Shown: positions 29,139-42,155 of the stretch, piece after piece
Numbering within the stretch: position 1 is the first letter of the stretch
How the letters are laid out: each line of letters opens with the position of its first letter
Source: Trichinella spiralis
Lineage: Eukaryota; Nematoda; Enoplea; Trichinellida; Trichinellidae
Direction: 5' to 3'
DNA: 64,000 nt
Assembly: GCA_000181795.3 (NCBI GenBank)
Contig: CM012953.1
Location: 11,109,831 to 11,173,830, forward strand
Translations under genes and position numbers: made by a program
The notes under the pieces: generated by a model
The model's database searches: none
What the model saw: only the letters and a program-made list of their open reading frames with translations
Told to the model about the DNA's origin: nothing

Positions 29139-29331
29139 TATCGTTCCTTTTTTCATGGTTGGTACAAAGGCGTTCAAAACCCAATAATTCGTTATGCATT
29201 TTTTGGAATGACAAAGCAGCACCGAGTTGTATTCCTCGGTTATTTACCGAACTTAAAAGGTAAATTACTAACTCCGATTGTTTAATCGGCACCAATTTTT
29301 GTCCTGGGTTCTTGGTCTCCAAGAATCCTAT
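29139..29331 (-). CDS. Orphan internal exon of an unknown minus-strand gene
   Basis: The minus strand has a good acceptor (AAAATATAG|GATTC) and a good donor (AACGATAA|GTAAGT) around a fully open block of about 64 codons, with protein-like sequence such as KLVPIKQSELVIYLL and FQKMHNELLGFERLC. I do not recognise the family. A possible upstream exon ending GATGAAG|GTACTG near 29428 and a possible downstream exon after GGAATCAG near 28365 would keep the frame, but neither is secure. The plus strand is also partly open here, so the strand is likely but not certain. Confidence 0.35.
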
Positions 29332-29769
29332 ATTTTCTGAGTTAGGTTAAGAACATGTAGTTAATGTTCAATAATAGCTTTTAGAAACGTTTCTCCTTTC
29401 CACTTAAGCACAAGTTGCAGTACCTTCATCAAAATTACCCTTCGTTTGATTTTGCCGTTTAATGATAGCACATTATTTACTTTGTTCTGACATTCAGTAT
29501 TAATACATATTATGCTGTACTTTATTATTTATAATAAGAATTTCTCACATGTCAAAATGTATGTGCAATTTTATGTTATAATTTTTACCTGATTTATAGC
29601 AAGTGCAATTGTGATGCAGTGCCCATAATGCTGCAGAATGCAATTTGAAAATTTTCACCTTCCAAATCAGTTGTATTGATGTTGTTTGTTGGGAATTTAT
29701 TTCGTTGCTTTGATCTCGCCTTCAATGCAGATTATCTGCTGTTATGCTTTCAGTTTTGGAATTTACTAT

Positions 29770-29955
29770 TAGACTAGGTGTTATTAACGCCAATTAAGGA
29801 TGATGGTCTTGTTGCATCCCTCTCCGGTCTGGCTACCGTTAACTCCATAGCTGTTATTTAGGTCATTGCTAACGCTATTGAACAAATTTTCAGCACTGGT
29901 GTGAAATTGATTTCAACACTTCAAGAACATGAATTACCGATTGTCAAGTTTTAAA
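29770..29955 (+). pseudogene. Coding-like fragment with an internal stop
   Basis: On the plus strand one frame reads IKDDGLVASLSGLATVNS, meets a TAG, and continues VIANAIEQIFSTGVKLISTL to a TAA near 29954. Composition is richer than its surroundings. The TAG is part of TTATTTAG|GTC, so it could instead be a splice acceptor, but the only donor in reach would give a 24-bp intron. I recognise no family. A decayed gene fragment is the simplest reading. Confidence 0.2.
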
Positions 29956-30254
29956 AAGAATACCTTAAAACTTCATTTTCTCTTGCAAAGGGTTATTTTG
30001 TGTTTTATGAGAATATTTCATGATGTCAAGAAAGTTCTGGTTATATATTTGTTATTTGGTTATAACACAACAGCGAAACTTAGCTAAACATTACGCTTTA
30101 ATAACTTTTGTTTTGAAAAATGGTAAATAATTATTTATGTCTATATAACGCAATTTAATGGTAATGCATTCCATATTTGGAAAAATGTGCATAAACAACA
30201 ATTATTTAATCAATAATTTGAACACAGTGACAATCAAATGGCTCAAGTTATTCG

Positions 30255-30360
30255 TCCAATCAATTCACATAATGATTGGCAAATAAAGCAGCATTAGCCA
30301 TTGGCCAATTACTGATCAATCCTCTGCATCCAATCAGCAAACAGCCAATCATAAAAAAGG
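30255..30360 (+). promoter_or_regulatory. Cluster of CCAAT/ATTGG boxes with TATA-like motif
   Basis: Within 105 bases there are CCAAT at 30256, 30305, 30330 and 30345 and ATTGG at 30275 and 30300, followed by ATAAAAAAGG at 30351-30360. The order (CCAAT boxes, then an A/T box) points to plus-strand transcription from about 30380-30390. A possible non-coding first exon would end at TTCTTTTG|GTAAAA near 30499. No coding exon of such a gene is evident downstream. Confidence 0.45.
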
Positions 30361-31444
30361 GACAATTTGGACTACTTCAGTCACTGAACAACAAACTTCC
30401 GTTTGATTCTTGCTGCTGCCACTTTTCTTGTATGTTCACACATACCAGATAACGTGAAAATGCAAGTCAAATAGTAGGATCCACTCAGGCTTCTTTTGGT
30501 AAAAGTTGTGTGCAAAAGTGTTTTGGTAATCGTAGTGTTAATTCAGATGAGTGTGTGGCCTAAATACCATTATGGGGTCAATTGGTACTATGCAGTTCAA
30601 CAGAGGGTTAAGCTTCAAAGTGATTATGTATTTTTTTACAGTGATAGTCCTTACTTTTATCAACATGCCATTCAATTGTTATTGCTTAAAAAGTAAAATT
30701 ATGCAGTCGATTTGCTGTTTGCACATTTTTTTTCAGTAACGGAGTCAAGTATTATTTTGCATTTAGACAATGTGAAAGCTTTTTTTCATTTATTTAGTTT
30801 ATTATTTTCAAAGTGTACAGTTTAGAGAAATTATGATTCAGCAATTATTATTCTGAACATATTGTTTGGGAAAATTTTGATGTATTATCTTTTAAAAAAA
30901 TATTAATGCTTTATTACTGCAAATTTCAATAGCAATTTCGCATTTTATCAATCCTATTGCATTTTTATTTAATTTTAACACCACATTTGTAACTTAATTC
31001 ACATTTAAATTTTGAGCAGTTTGAATTAAATTCCGAAACTGATGTTAGTTTATCGTTCAATTTGTCATAATTCTTCTAATATTTTTAAAAATAAATATTT
31101 TATGAAGTATTAAAAATAATGACATTCAATGCTATATAATTTATGATATGCATTAAATTCTTAGTAAATTGCTTGCAAAAAGATTACATCTTTATCATAA
31201 TGAAGTGATGGATGCTTTTGTAATACAAATTGCAGCATTATAAATTAATTAGCATAAAGGTACATGCATAATTGAAATATTCTAATAAAATGTTTACTAT
31301 TTAATATCGCATGAGATATAATCAAAGTTCAACAATGCAGAACAACATTAAATGAATTATATGAACAGTATGCAGATTAATTCGATGGAAATTGTCGTGA
31401 AATTTGAATGTACATGTACAGCAACGTATTAAAAGTGAGTGCAC

Positions 31445-31954
31445 TTATTTGAAAGAATGCAAAATCATTTCCATTCGTGGAGAATACATTCTCTGCAGAT
31501 TTCGCCTTCTTGGTGGAGGTGGTGTTTGTTGTTGTCGCGTTCTCAGCAACCTTCGGTTCCACAATTCATTCGCAGAATCTGATATGACATAGATGTCCTC
31601 TTCTGGTGTCCCGTCTTCTGCAGCATCTTCTTCTGATGATTGTTCAAATGTGACTACTGTCGCCAACTGCTGCCCACATTCATCGGCAAATCGAACTTTG
31701 TTGGGCCGTGTCTTTTTCGGTAGTGGAGCGGGAAAAGCTTCAGAAATGCTTTCATCTGCATTTTCGTCAGAAATCTTTTGCTTTGCTGACGAAGTTGCAG
31801 AGATTTTTCTTTGCGCCACTGGTGTCAGAAGAAGATGTTGACTTAATGATGTACAAGCTGACGTGCTCAGATCACTTTCGGAACGGGAGCTGTTGGCATT
31901 GTCAACTACAACAACGCTATCGCATGCGATTTCACTTTTCAAATCTTCGGACAT
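31445..31954 (-). CDS. Unidentified acidic protein with probable PP1-docking motif
   Basis: Single-exon frame of 169 residues starting at ATG 31954. It is rich in Ser, Glu and Asp in its first half. Near residue 90 it carries KKTRPNKVRFADECGQQL followed by a Val-Thr-Phe segment. The KVRF followed by FADxxG fits the RVxF protein phosphatase 1 docking motif as found in PPP1R3 glycogen-targeting subunits, but the carbohydrate-binding domain of those proteins is absent. An acidic stretch (SSEEDAAEDGTPEED) and a Pro/Arg-rich C-terminal part follow. A PP1 regulator is inferred. Upstream on the same strand lie a TATATC box and a CCAAT box (GGCCAATCG), which support a real promoter and this start. 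Confidence 0.6.
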   Translation of the reverse strand: MSEDLKSEIACDSVVVVDNANSSRSESDLSTSACTSLSQHLLLTPVAQRKISATSSAKQKISDENADESISEAFPAPLPKKTRPNKVRFADECGQQLATVVTFEQSSEEDAAEDGTPEEDIYVISDSANELWNRRLLRTRQQQTPPPPRRRNLQRMYSPRMEMILHSFK

Positions 31955-32029
31955 TTCGCTCAACGGTCAAAAACCAAAATGCAAATGTTACTGTTTTCGC
32001 ATTTATGTTACCGGAAAATTATTGCTCAA

Positions 32030-32075
32030 ATTCGATTGGCCAAATTTTGTGTCTCTGTGTCAGGGATATAAGAAC
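32030..32075 (-). promoter_or_regulatory. Possible promoter of the PP1-docking protein gene
   Basis: On the minus strand TTATATCCC (about 32065-32072) is followed by GGCCAATCG (about 32035-32043), 80-120 bases before the ATG at 31954. The TATA-like element lies upstream at a sensible distance from the start codon, but the CCAAT downstream of it is in an unusual order. This is weak support only. Confidence 0.3.
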
Positions 32076-32119
32076 TATACGTTTGCTGATATTCGAGATC
32101 ATTCTTCTTTTGTTATATG

Positions 32120-35100
32120 AGATCTGCATAATAAAAAGTTTTTATTATTTGAGGGTAATCAAATATTCAATGCTAACAGTGGATAGGTGACCTTTCTTTG
32201 TGCTCTTAATAATTAACACAAATGATATTGGTCAATAGATTGCACTGCTTTGACCTCGTTGTAGTTTTCAGCACTGCAATTACTGCTGTAATTGTTTTAA
32301 TGCTTGCTGAGCTTACTGCGCGAAATATATTTTAGTACTTGACCTCGACTGGCTTTCTCTGCTTTTTGGTAATGCTTTATGCAAAGTTAACAATCAGTAA
32401 CGGATTAATCTGACTGTATAAAATTGCAAAGCGATTGGCATTCCTTCATATTCAAAGGTATGGTTCCTCAACGGGCAAATTTTTACAATCACTCTTTGAT
32501 TGGTAAAAATATTTTGTTGACTTTTTTCATTCAAATGCAATTAATTTAAAAAGCAAAATATTTAAACTCTCAGAATGCGATGACTAAATTTAACTGCAAA
32601 TAAAACTGAAAATATTAAAATTATTTTTAAGAATTTTAATTATAAGCATGGCTAATGTAATTTTAAGCTACGCAGAAGTGAATCACATTTTAAACGACAA
32701 CGAAAATTAAATTTTTCAAAAAGAATTCATTGCTAATTGAAGGTTTTTGACAAAAATTTGTCTGTAAAACAAGTGGGAACAAGTCCATGTAATGCTTTAT
32801 AAAAAATTGGCATTAACAGAACATGCTTTTCATTTATTAAGTGAAATTTTTGAAAAGAAATACATTAACGCAAAAAAGATAAAAATATTTCCATAATAAT
32901 GTATCTGTTAATTAAAACTTGCGTCATTATGTTCATATGATTTAAATGTATAGAAATCAGATAATTTATACTTAGATGATTATCGTTTCTCTGAGGCTAA
33001 AAGGAAAACTAAAAATGACTTTCATGAATGCAGGACAACTGTCTTTGTTATATGTGAAAATCTAAAATACAATAAAGCGATGGTCGTTGATAAGGCGTTA
33101 GATAAATTTTTTGAGAACATTTTTCTTCAGTGCAAATTCAGCATTCAATAATATATTCTTCAGTGGTTCACAATCATTACAGCCATTAGACACTTTGTTT
33201 ACTTGATGCCAATAAAACTGCGATTATATTAGTCACATATTTAAGTAATTATAAAAAAGAACAATAATTTTCAAAACTGTAACTATGAAAGATTGATAAA
33301 TAATAGAACAATGAAAATTGTAATAAATATGATGTCTTATTTCATTAAATAATGCAAATAAGCTCTGCTTCACTACTACTACATCCATAAAAAATCTGAG
33401 CTAATAAAAATTAAAATCAACATTATGAAGTAAAAAGGTATCAAAAAACTAAAAACCAAAAAAACAAAAAATAAAACTTTACTACAAAATTTGTAAGCTT
33501 AAATGCTATTAGTATTTAATGTTGTATTTTTTGCATTTAAAATAATAATGATGGTTTAAAATGCTGTTTGTTCAGTTGCTAGCTAGGGGAAAAGCATTTT
33601 TTTGACAAAGAAATTTTTATGATAAAAAAATCATAAAAAAGTAAATTTGCAGAGTTGCGCAAGCACACAACAGAGTGCCTACATTTTATAACTAGCATTG
33701 GCATTTTTAATCATTTATCTTATGAACAATTATTGTGTTTAAAGTCTCAAATAAAAATTTTTAGAAAAAATAAAATGCTTTTATGAGTAATATACCTATG
33801 CCACTTTTTAATGAAAATTATCTAATTAAAAATTCACATAAAATATTGTCACACCACGAAACTGCCATTTACCTATACATTCGTTGTAATATGACAAATA
33901 CACTTGACCTTCACAAAAAAGCAATATTTAAAATTTGTTTTAGCTCAAAATAAAAATTATTTAATTATGATTATTTATTATTATAAATTTGCTTTTTCAT
34001 TTCATTCATATTTATTTGAGATAATTAAAAAATAAAAGCTTTCTTCACTTTTAAAATAGTTCTTTAGAGTTTTTCTAAGAAAAAATTTCAGTGTTATTTC
34101 ATTTTTACATTATAATAAGAAATTAATGACAAAATATGGTTGAAAATGCAAATAATTATGCAAAGTAAATATGGAAAAATGATAAAATTCAAATTATGAG
34201 CATAAGGTTGAAACTGAAAGTAGTAAAGTACATAAAGTAAACAGATGAAATTGATAAAAAACAATTATATTACATGTATATAATTATCGTAGCATTAGGA
34301 ATAATAATAATATTTATAGCATATAATTTAGCATTAAATTAAAACGTTTTGTTAAAAGCATATGTATGGGAATGTCAAAAAACTGAAAACTACAATGGTA
34401 GGTACATGCAGAATATAAATGCTAATATATATGACGATAATTGCATAGGGATAAAAAATTCATTTTGTAATAACTTTTATTTGAAAATAATTAAGTAATT
34501 TTGTCCGTTCTAAATTGATTGTTTGCATTATTTTATTTTAGATTAATGAATTTGTATGCAGAAAATTAATATTTTTAGTTTTATTTAAAAATTGTATGCA
34601 GTTAATTCTAAAGGATTTTAAATACTATTTATTATTCTGTATATCATATAAATAGGAGTGAAAAGATCCTCAGAAAAGATAATCTTCGTCAAATATGTTA
34701 AGCTGAATAATAGTGATTAAATTATTTCATTGCTTACTAAAATCCAGAAAAACAGGAGCTATACTGTGAGAATACATTAAATAAATTTATACTATACTTT
34801 TGTGCATATACATATTTAAATATTTAAATAAAAGAATAAATAAATGGTCACTCATTTTGCAACGAATAATGACAGTGTTATTCATGAATCAAGTAAGCAT
34901 TATGGTCATGTCTGCTTGCATATTTTAATGAAATTTTAATAAAAGTCAGATGCGCTTTAACTTTTATTCCACATCATTGTAAAGTTACAATTATTCATTT
35001 ACCATAATTTGAATTAATTCATATTAACGTAATACAATTACTGATATTTTCTAGATTTACATGAAATTAATTTTATACTGCATTAAGAAGTGACTGCAAA

Positions 35101-38100
35101 ACTTTTAGATGTAATGCAGAATAATAAATCAGTAGAAAATTTCTTAAATATGAACATTACTTAAAAAATATATATACTGACCACTTTTTTCCTGCTTCGT
35201 TGAAATCAGATGTGCTTGTATAAATTATTCATTTAATTTAAAAGTGAAATTATTAAATATTTAACACACTTTATACGTTTATTTCATTATGAAATGACTG
35301 ATTGTCATGAAATATTACTTTCATTGCTTATTAATCTTTTATGAAATACCATATTAACTTTAAATTTAAAATTTATTATTTCATGATTTTATGCTTTTTA
35401 AATTAACTTATGATTAGAAAATGTAATTTTTTTCTTACAATGAAATATTGTAATCAGATTTTTTTTCCAACACTACATTCATTTTAAAATTTCTGCTAAA
35501 TATATATATAAAATTTGTTGCTTGCTATTGTTGAAATTAAAATCGAGAGTGTTAAATAAGCTTTTGAATTTTATTCCAGTTAAAGACTGCGCATATATAA
35601 TGAGCTTTATCAGTTCTAGAAATGCAATCTTAATTGTAATCTGATAATTTATTTTTCTAGTTTTTGCTTATTCATTGTGATTATTTATTTGCCTTTCAAG
35701 AAGAGTGCATTTTTTCATCAAAACTTAAATATTCAAATATATGAATGTATTTTTAAGATAAATATTTATGAAAATAAATAAAGATTTGTAATAAAAATTT
35801 AAACATTAACTATTATTTTGTACTAATAAAGTAACAGAAGGCACATGCATACTATTTATTAATACGCTTGCTAAATGTAAGATGATTATAATATTTATTT
35901 AGCTATCTCTGCCATATTCATTACAATTATAAAATCGTCGATATCGTGAATAATAATTAATATGTGTTCCATTGTAATAAGGATTCTTATAAAACTGCAA
36001 AACAGCAGCTAATAGTTTAAATTACAAAAATATTTTATACTAGTATTTATGCAAGTTGTAATGATGAATATCTCAAAAAAATGATGAAGATTGACTGTTA
36101 ATGCATATTTAATGCAAAAACAACTTTTTGTTCAAAACAAGCACATCTAATTATCAAACTTCCTGCTTTCGATGGTATATGCTCAATGAAAGTTGTCACT
36201 TTTAACTTCTGAGGTCAATAATTATTTAAAATATTTAAGTAAAATAAGGTATTTGAAGCTTTATGCAAATGGATAAACAAAAATTACCATTTCATTACAC
36301 TCTGAAGAATGCTGCATTTTAATAGTTATAAATTCAAAATCCCATAAATAATTCTCGTTAAAGGAAGATAATTATGATTTCTAAAAATATTTTCCAATAA
36401 GATAAATTTTATTGTTTTTGGTATTTTAAACTTTTCAGAATATCATGTTCAGCAGTTTTATATTTTCAGGATTTTGGCGAACTTGCCATTATTTGTGCCA
36501 TTTACTAAAAAAGCAACGACCAAAGCAGGTTATTATTCAAAAAGCATCACACTCAGGCATTATGAGCATATTACGCATATGATTTGTTCATTGAAGTGCA
36601 CTGTTTATAAGATTTTGCATTATATCATTGACTTCAATCCAAAGAACCAAATATTTCAATTTTTTAATATTACAAAGCAATAAATTTATTTTAATTTGAA
36701 GAAAATTTATTTTTGACTTTGAAAAATATATTGTAATTCAAAAAGGAAATGATGTGAAATGACCTTGTTCACTGGTTAATCTTATTTAAATATTTCTGCG
36801 TTACCCATAGTTACAATGGTAAACTAAATTATCCTGATGCTGTGATGTGCACCTTATACCTGCTGCATTTTTACAGTTATTTACATGTTTAAGGTGCGGT
36901 TTAAAAGAATGCAAATGATTGTAAATACAATTATTATTGCTAATGAAGAAAATAGCAAAAACTTAAGGCAACTTATAAAAATGGATGATGTAAAAAGTGA
37001 ATTATTATCGACAAAACATAGAAACAGCAATTCATATTTTAAATAACATTGGAAATGTGCTCATTAAACAAGTTAAATTTCCAATTTTAATTGAAATTAA
37101 TTGCCATAAAGTGATCAAATACTGATTCTTTACTTATCCTCTGTAGAACATAAAAAAGCAGTTTCACCTTACCCTTTATCAATTATTATTCTGTTTGATA
37201 ATTAAGTATCTTTTTTCAAGAACTTTAAAAAGCTTAATTATTAAAACCATATGATTCTTTTTTTAAAAATAAAGAAGTACTCCTTAACTGTCAAAGCTTT
37301 TAAACTTTATTCATTTATAAAGCACTTTCTATTAATTAACAAGTAAAACAAGTGATGAAGCTTGAATTAAAGTATTTTATTTAAAACATAAAGTGAATCA
37401 TAATTTCTTTTCAAAATTCGAATTTCCAAACAGAAATATCAAAATGCTGAAGATGATGATTATTGTCAAGACATTTCAAAATTCAGTAATAAATCCAATT
37501 TTGCAGTAATTTTAATTCTGTTATCATATTGTTGCAATGCAATTAATTAAATGAAGCGCGGTTCTGAAACTTTTCTGAGCAACAATGCTTGAAGTACTGA
37601 TTTTTGTTTTACAAACAATACAATAGCATGAATATTCCAATGAATAGTCTAAAATTTATTTTTAATAAATACACTTTTTATACTTTAAATAATTGTAAAA
37701 TTACAAAAAAATATTTTTATAATTGTAAGACTAAGAAAGTTATTTTTAAATTAAAATTTCAAATTATTTATCCTTAAATTTTTTATTAAAATAAAAACAT
37801 TTTCAAATATAAAAGAAATTTTTATCGATATTACTTTTATTAATATTAATGCACACAACATATGCTACATGGTTTGAAGTTTTCTAATAATGTTCTTAAA
37901 TTTTCATGAAAATCAAATCAAATATTTCAAATAGCACAGAAAATAAAAGTATTATTAAGTTTAACGCATTCTTTGGGAAAACTTTAGCAATTTCCTGCCC
38001 CTTATTTTACAAATAATACAATTGCTTTTTTTCCACACTGGAATTTATTATTAGATTTTATCATCATTCAATAATAATCAATAAGGACAAATTAATTTCA

Positions 38101-41100
38101 GCCCATATAAAAATTTCCATTTCAGTATAAATTCTTTGCTAAATTTATTATATTGAACATTTTATTTAATGAAAATTGAAATTTGAATAATTCCATTTGT
38201 GTATGACAAAAATTTTCACATGCATCCATTTATAATTGTGAATGACAACAAAAAGTTTTTTTGAAATACACATCTGCATTAAGAATATAATTTCTACATC
38301 ATGATAATCTTGCTTTGTGTTCACAACGCAGTTTATTTGAACATTTTATGTGAACAGTTTCTATAAAAATCTGAAATTGGTACAGTTTGCATTAATTATT
38401 CAATGATTAGAATTTTCATACGCATTTATTAATGTTTACTTGGTAGAATTTCACCTCTTAGCTTGACTCTAGGCTGCTTTAGCAGAGGATTTGAATTTTG
38501 AAATATTTAATTAAGCATCAGTGATTCAGATCATGTGATTAATTGTAAAATGTGCACCTAACTTGCTAAGCATTTTTATGCAGTTATATTATAATTTCTT
38601 TTAATGAGAATTATTTTTCAATGCAGTAATTTCTTCTTTTTTTGAGCAGAAAAAATTTGAATAAATGGAATGTTCAATAAATTGTGTCTGTTTATCGACT
38701 TTTATAAATTAAATGAAATTGAAACTTCATTGTCACATAGCATGTGAAAGAAGCATATTTTTATGAAATTAATCCCTTTTGATATGCATTGCTACTGTGA
38801 TAGTATAATTATGAACACTATTTTGAAGTAAAAGTAACAGCTAACTATTAGAAAAGAAAAGAAAGGAGAAAAATCCAACTCACCGTTGTTGTTGTTGTTG
38901 TATTATGAATCAATGGCTAACAGTAAAGCATGACAACTACAACAACATTTTAAGATATAAGGTTAAAAAAGATTTTAAAGAAACAAATAAAGGAAAATGG
39001 TGAAATTTTCAAAATAATCACCCTGAAACAAGATGTTTGCAATGTCCTTTAAAGAAAACGTGCTCTTTTAATTGCATTTGTTGTTGCATTGTGACTGGCA
39101 TTGTGCTAATAGAATCATAGCATAGTGCATATGCCACATTTATTACTTAATCAGAAAACTTTTCCTATAAAATGCAAATATTTTAAGGAAATAAATGCCT
39201 CTTTTCTTTTAAAGTTAGCATTTCAACTTGAGAATAACACTTTTACTTAATATTAAATGTTATCATGATAATAATATATTCTTTTTTTTATTGTGAATTT
39301 TTAAGTTCAAATACATTGTTATAATTTGTTGCAATTTGATTTATTGGAAATTCACTTGTACAGGAAGAATAGCATATTTTTTTATATTCATTTTCTGTGC
39401 ACTCTGTGCCTTTCTGTCATTCGTGATTATAAATAATTTAAAACAGAAATACATTAAATTAAGTGATACAGAAAAAATGATTGGCAGAATGTCAAAAGTA
39501 GTAGAGTGTCAAAAAAATTAATGAAAATGCTCTTTAATATTGATTTAATTGCAGTTTCTTTGAAGAGAAAAAAATTTTCCTTTCATGAACATGTTTACAA
39601 AAGAGAATATTGATTGCAATACTGGATTGCTTCATAAATTTTTCTCATAAAATTAATTAGGAGCAATCATTTACTGAAATTTTTGCTTAATAAGCATGAA
39701 AATAACGTTATCAATAAAACAATTTTCATTTTTTATTTATTTATAAAATACATTCAGCAACTGAATTTGCCTAATGATGTTTTATGGACAATAATTTGAG
39801 AAATAATCAAATTTGACAAGCATCTGCAAGTTCATTTTTGTATGAAATCTAATTTTTTCCCTTATGCCTCAGTCATCCGTTGATTAAATATGAAAATTGA
39901 GAACTTCTATCGATGTTTAATAGCTTTGAAAACTGTGATTTCTGCTCTGGTGAAAATTTTCTCTATCAAACAATAATACACTGCAATGCGAAGCTAATTT
40001 CTGACATCTTTTAAATTGAATCCAACAATTCTAAAACTGCTGCAATAGAAAGGGAAAAAAATTTTCAATTTTTCATACAGTTTAAAAATATTCAATTATT
40101 TAAATTGATTTGAAATATTTATGCAAATAAATAACAGTATAAATTTTAAATAAAAATGTCAAAACAGTTACTAATTTATAATAACTGAATAGTGCAATTC
40201 TTATTATTAAACCAAGTGAAACTTGAAGTGATTAAAATATTTATTGATTTTGTACTGGATTGCCTGAAATGCGTAAACAAAGTATCTATAACACTATAAT
40301 GCATGTAATTTCTTTCAAAGATTTCAAATTTTATTCATATTTTTAAAAACTCCTTAAATTGAACTTTTAATTTTTGGAAGGAACTTTCACGTTGGATTTC
40401 AGAACGAAACCCATCCCCCATTATTATTTACCAGCTGAACCATATTTGCTACTGTAATAATTAATCTGTTGTGATTTTTATGTGAAATTTTGTTTCAAGC
40501 TTTGTGATAAAAAGCATGATTTGTTTAATTTTTAGTAAAAAGTAGTAGCTTGGATGAAAAGAAAAAGCAGTTACTTGTAATTGTTGCTGGTAGAGTTGAC
40601 ATTTTTATAGCTGAAAATGGAACAGTTTGCAAATGCAATCACAACTATCTGATTCGTAATATTTTGCAAGCTTTTTGCAAATTTTGCACTGTCAAAGTAC
40701 AATATAAATATGTTATTGCAAATATGAATAAGATAGTTGTTCGATTTTGTATATCTTTTGCCACTTCATAGGTTTTTTTATTACACTTAGCTGAATAAAA
40801 GCATATATTGAACATTTTTTAACATGAAAAGGTCAATATACTTTGGTTTGAGTTAGACATGAAAAGCCATAAATTGAGTGTCGAGTTGTAGTTAGTATTC
40901 GATTGAGCGTGCTCTTCTTTGATGGTTGATTATTACCCATTCTTTAAGGATAATATAATATTGTAAATTTGGCTTTTCGTGCTACTTTGACGTGGTGCAA
41001 TTGGTCACAGGTGAGCACTTTAATTTTGTCATTTTAATGCATTGCCATGCTGAAGCTGCATGATAGAAAGCATAGATTGCTTTTCATTGGCGTTTCTCAG

Positions 41101-41740
41101 CCACCGAACTAGTTGCAGGTAATCATTTCGTGAAATCAACACTCACGATATTGTCGATCTGGCTGTGCAATCAATGATCGTAATTAGTGCTGACAGCGCT
41201 TAAGCACAGTGCGGACGCGTCGCGATTACGGCAAGCATATCTCGTTGGAAAATGCTTAATACCACTTTTATAACTTTAACAACGCCTCTGGTCTCTCCAG
41301 TGGCTGTTTAGTTCTTGTTAACAATTCTGTTAAACGAACTGCTAAAGATGTTTGCAGTCGCTTAATTTTTACCATTATTTTCAACAATTTCGCTTTGTGC
41401 TATTGTTGTCAATGTTGTAAAAGTTTTTTTGTACAGCTCTTTGAAAGGTCTTACCTTTACTCGTAAACGACAGAAAATAAATCAGCGATAGCATATAAAA
41501 AAGTCGAACAAAATAAACCACAGGAGAAGGGAAATAAGCTCGTCACAGGTGGTCAGGATACATAAATAAAAAGTGCAGCAAAAACGTCACATGGTTATTG
41601 TTTAATGTAAAGTTACACAAGAAGCAAACATTTCCATTTGTCAGCTTTACAACTTACAAAAAATTCAAAAAATTTGATGGTATAAAGAAGTAACCACAAA
41701 AGATGGCCACCCTAAATATTGTCTGCTTTCGATGACTTAT
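32120..41740. other. Long gene-poor AT-rich region
   Basis: About 9.6 kb with no recognisable gene. Open frames are short and of low complexity. A (GTT)n tract sits at 38885-38900. A slightly richer stretch at 40860-41350 upstream of the peptide gene's 3' end contains splice-like motifs (for example AAAG|GTAAGA on the minus strand near 41453), but I could not assemble an exon. Confidence 0.5.
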
Positions 41741-41744
41741 CTAT

Positions 41745-42155
41745 TTAACCTGAAACGACTGATTATTAATAAAAAGATGCACATATGTAATTTAAATTAC
41801 TCTATATCTGTATATGCAAGTAAAACTTACCTGCCCAAGGATAGAATTTCCGACGCACTTTTTCCACTTTTTCTCCGTTCCTTTTACCAGCCCATTGGTA
41901 AAATCGGCTCGCCCGCTTTCCTGCCCATGCGTAAAACTTTCGTTTCATCAAGTTGTTCAATTCGCTTACATCTTCGAGATTGTCCACCGTTGGATCGATT
42001 ACATGATGATCACCGACTGTATCACTGTAAAAGACTGGAATCATCTGAACTTCTTTGGCAGATGAAGGGCTGTCGACAAGTGTAGCCGAAGTAAAACTGG
42101 CCAATAAGCAAAAAGCTGTAAATATGCAAATGCATGATTTTACCGAGGACATCAT
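41745..42155 (-). CDS. Neuropeptide precursor with three FYxWA-amide peptides (kinin-like)
   Basis: Two exons, 42155-41831 and 41749-41745, give 109 residues. Residues 1-24 form a signal peptide (CICIFTAFCLLASF, cut near TSA). A spacer runs to KR at 71-72. Then come KFYAWAG-KR (73-81), ASRFYQWAG-KR (82-92), a spacer NGEKVEKV-RR, and KFYPWAG at the C-terminus (103-109). Each Gly should become a C-terminal amide, giving KFYAWA-, ASRFYQWA- and KFYPWA-amide. The pattern FxxW-small-amide resembles arthropod kinins (FxxWG-amide) with Ala for Gly, so a kinin-like signalling role is inferred. The 81-bp intron (GGCAG|GTAAGT, GTTTCAG|GT) splits the last Gly codon, and the second exon supplies only GT plus the TAA stop. 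A second ATG lies at 42152. Confidence 0.85.

Noticed and set aside
41700-41717. Alternative acceptor (ATATTTAG|GGTGG) for the neuropeptide gene's second exon
   Set aside because: It would add a tail starting Gly-Trp-Pro after FYPWA without a dibasic site, so the third peptide could not be processed like the others. The acceptor at 41750 gives a clean Gly-stop ending.
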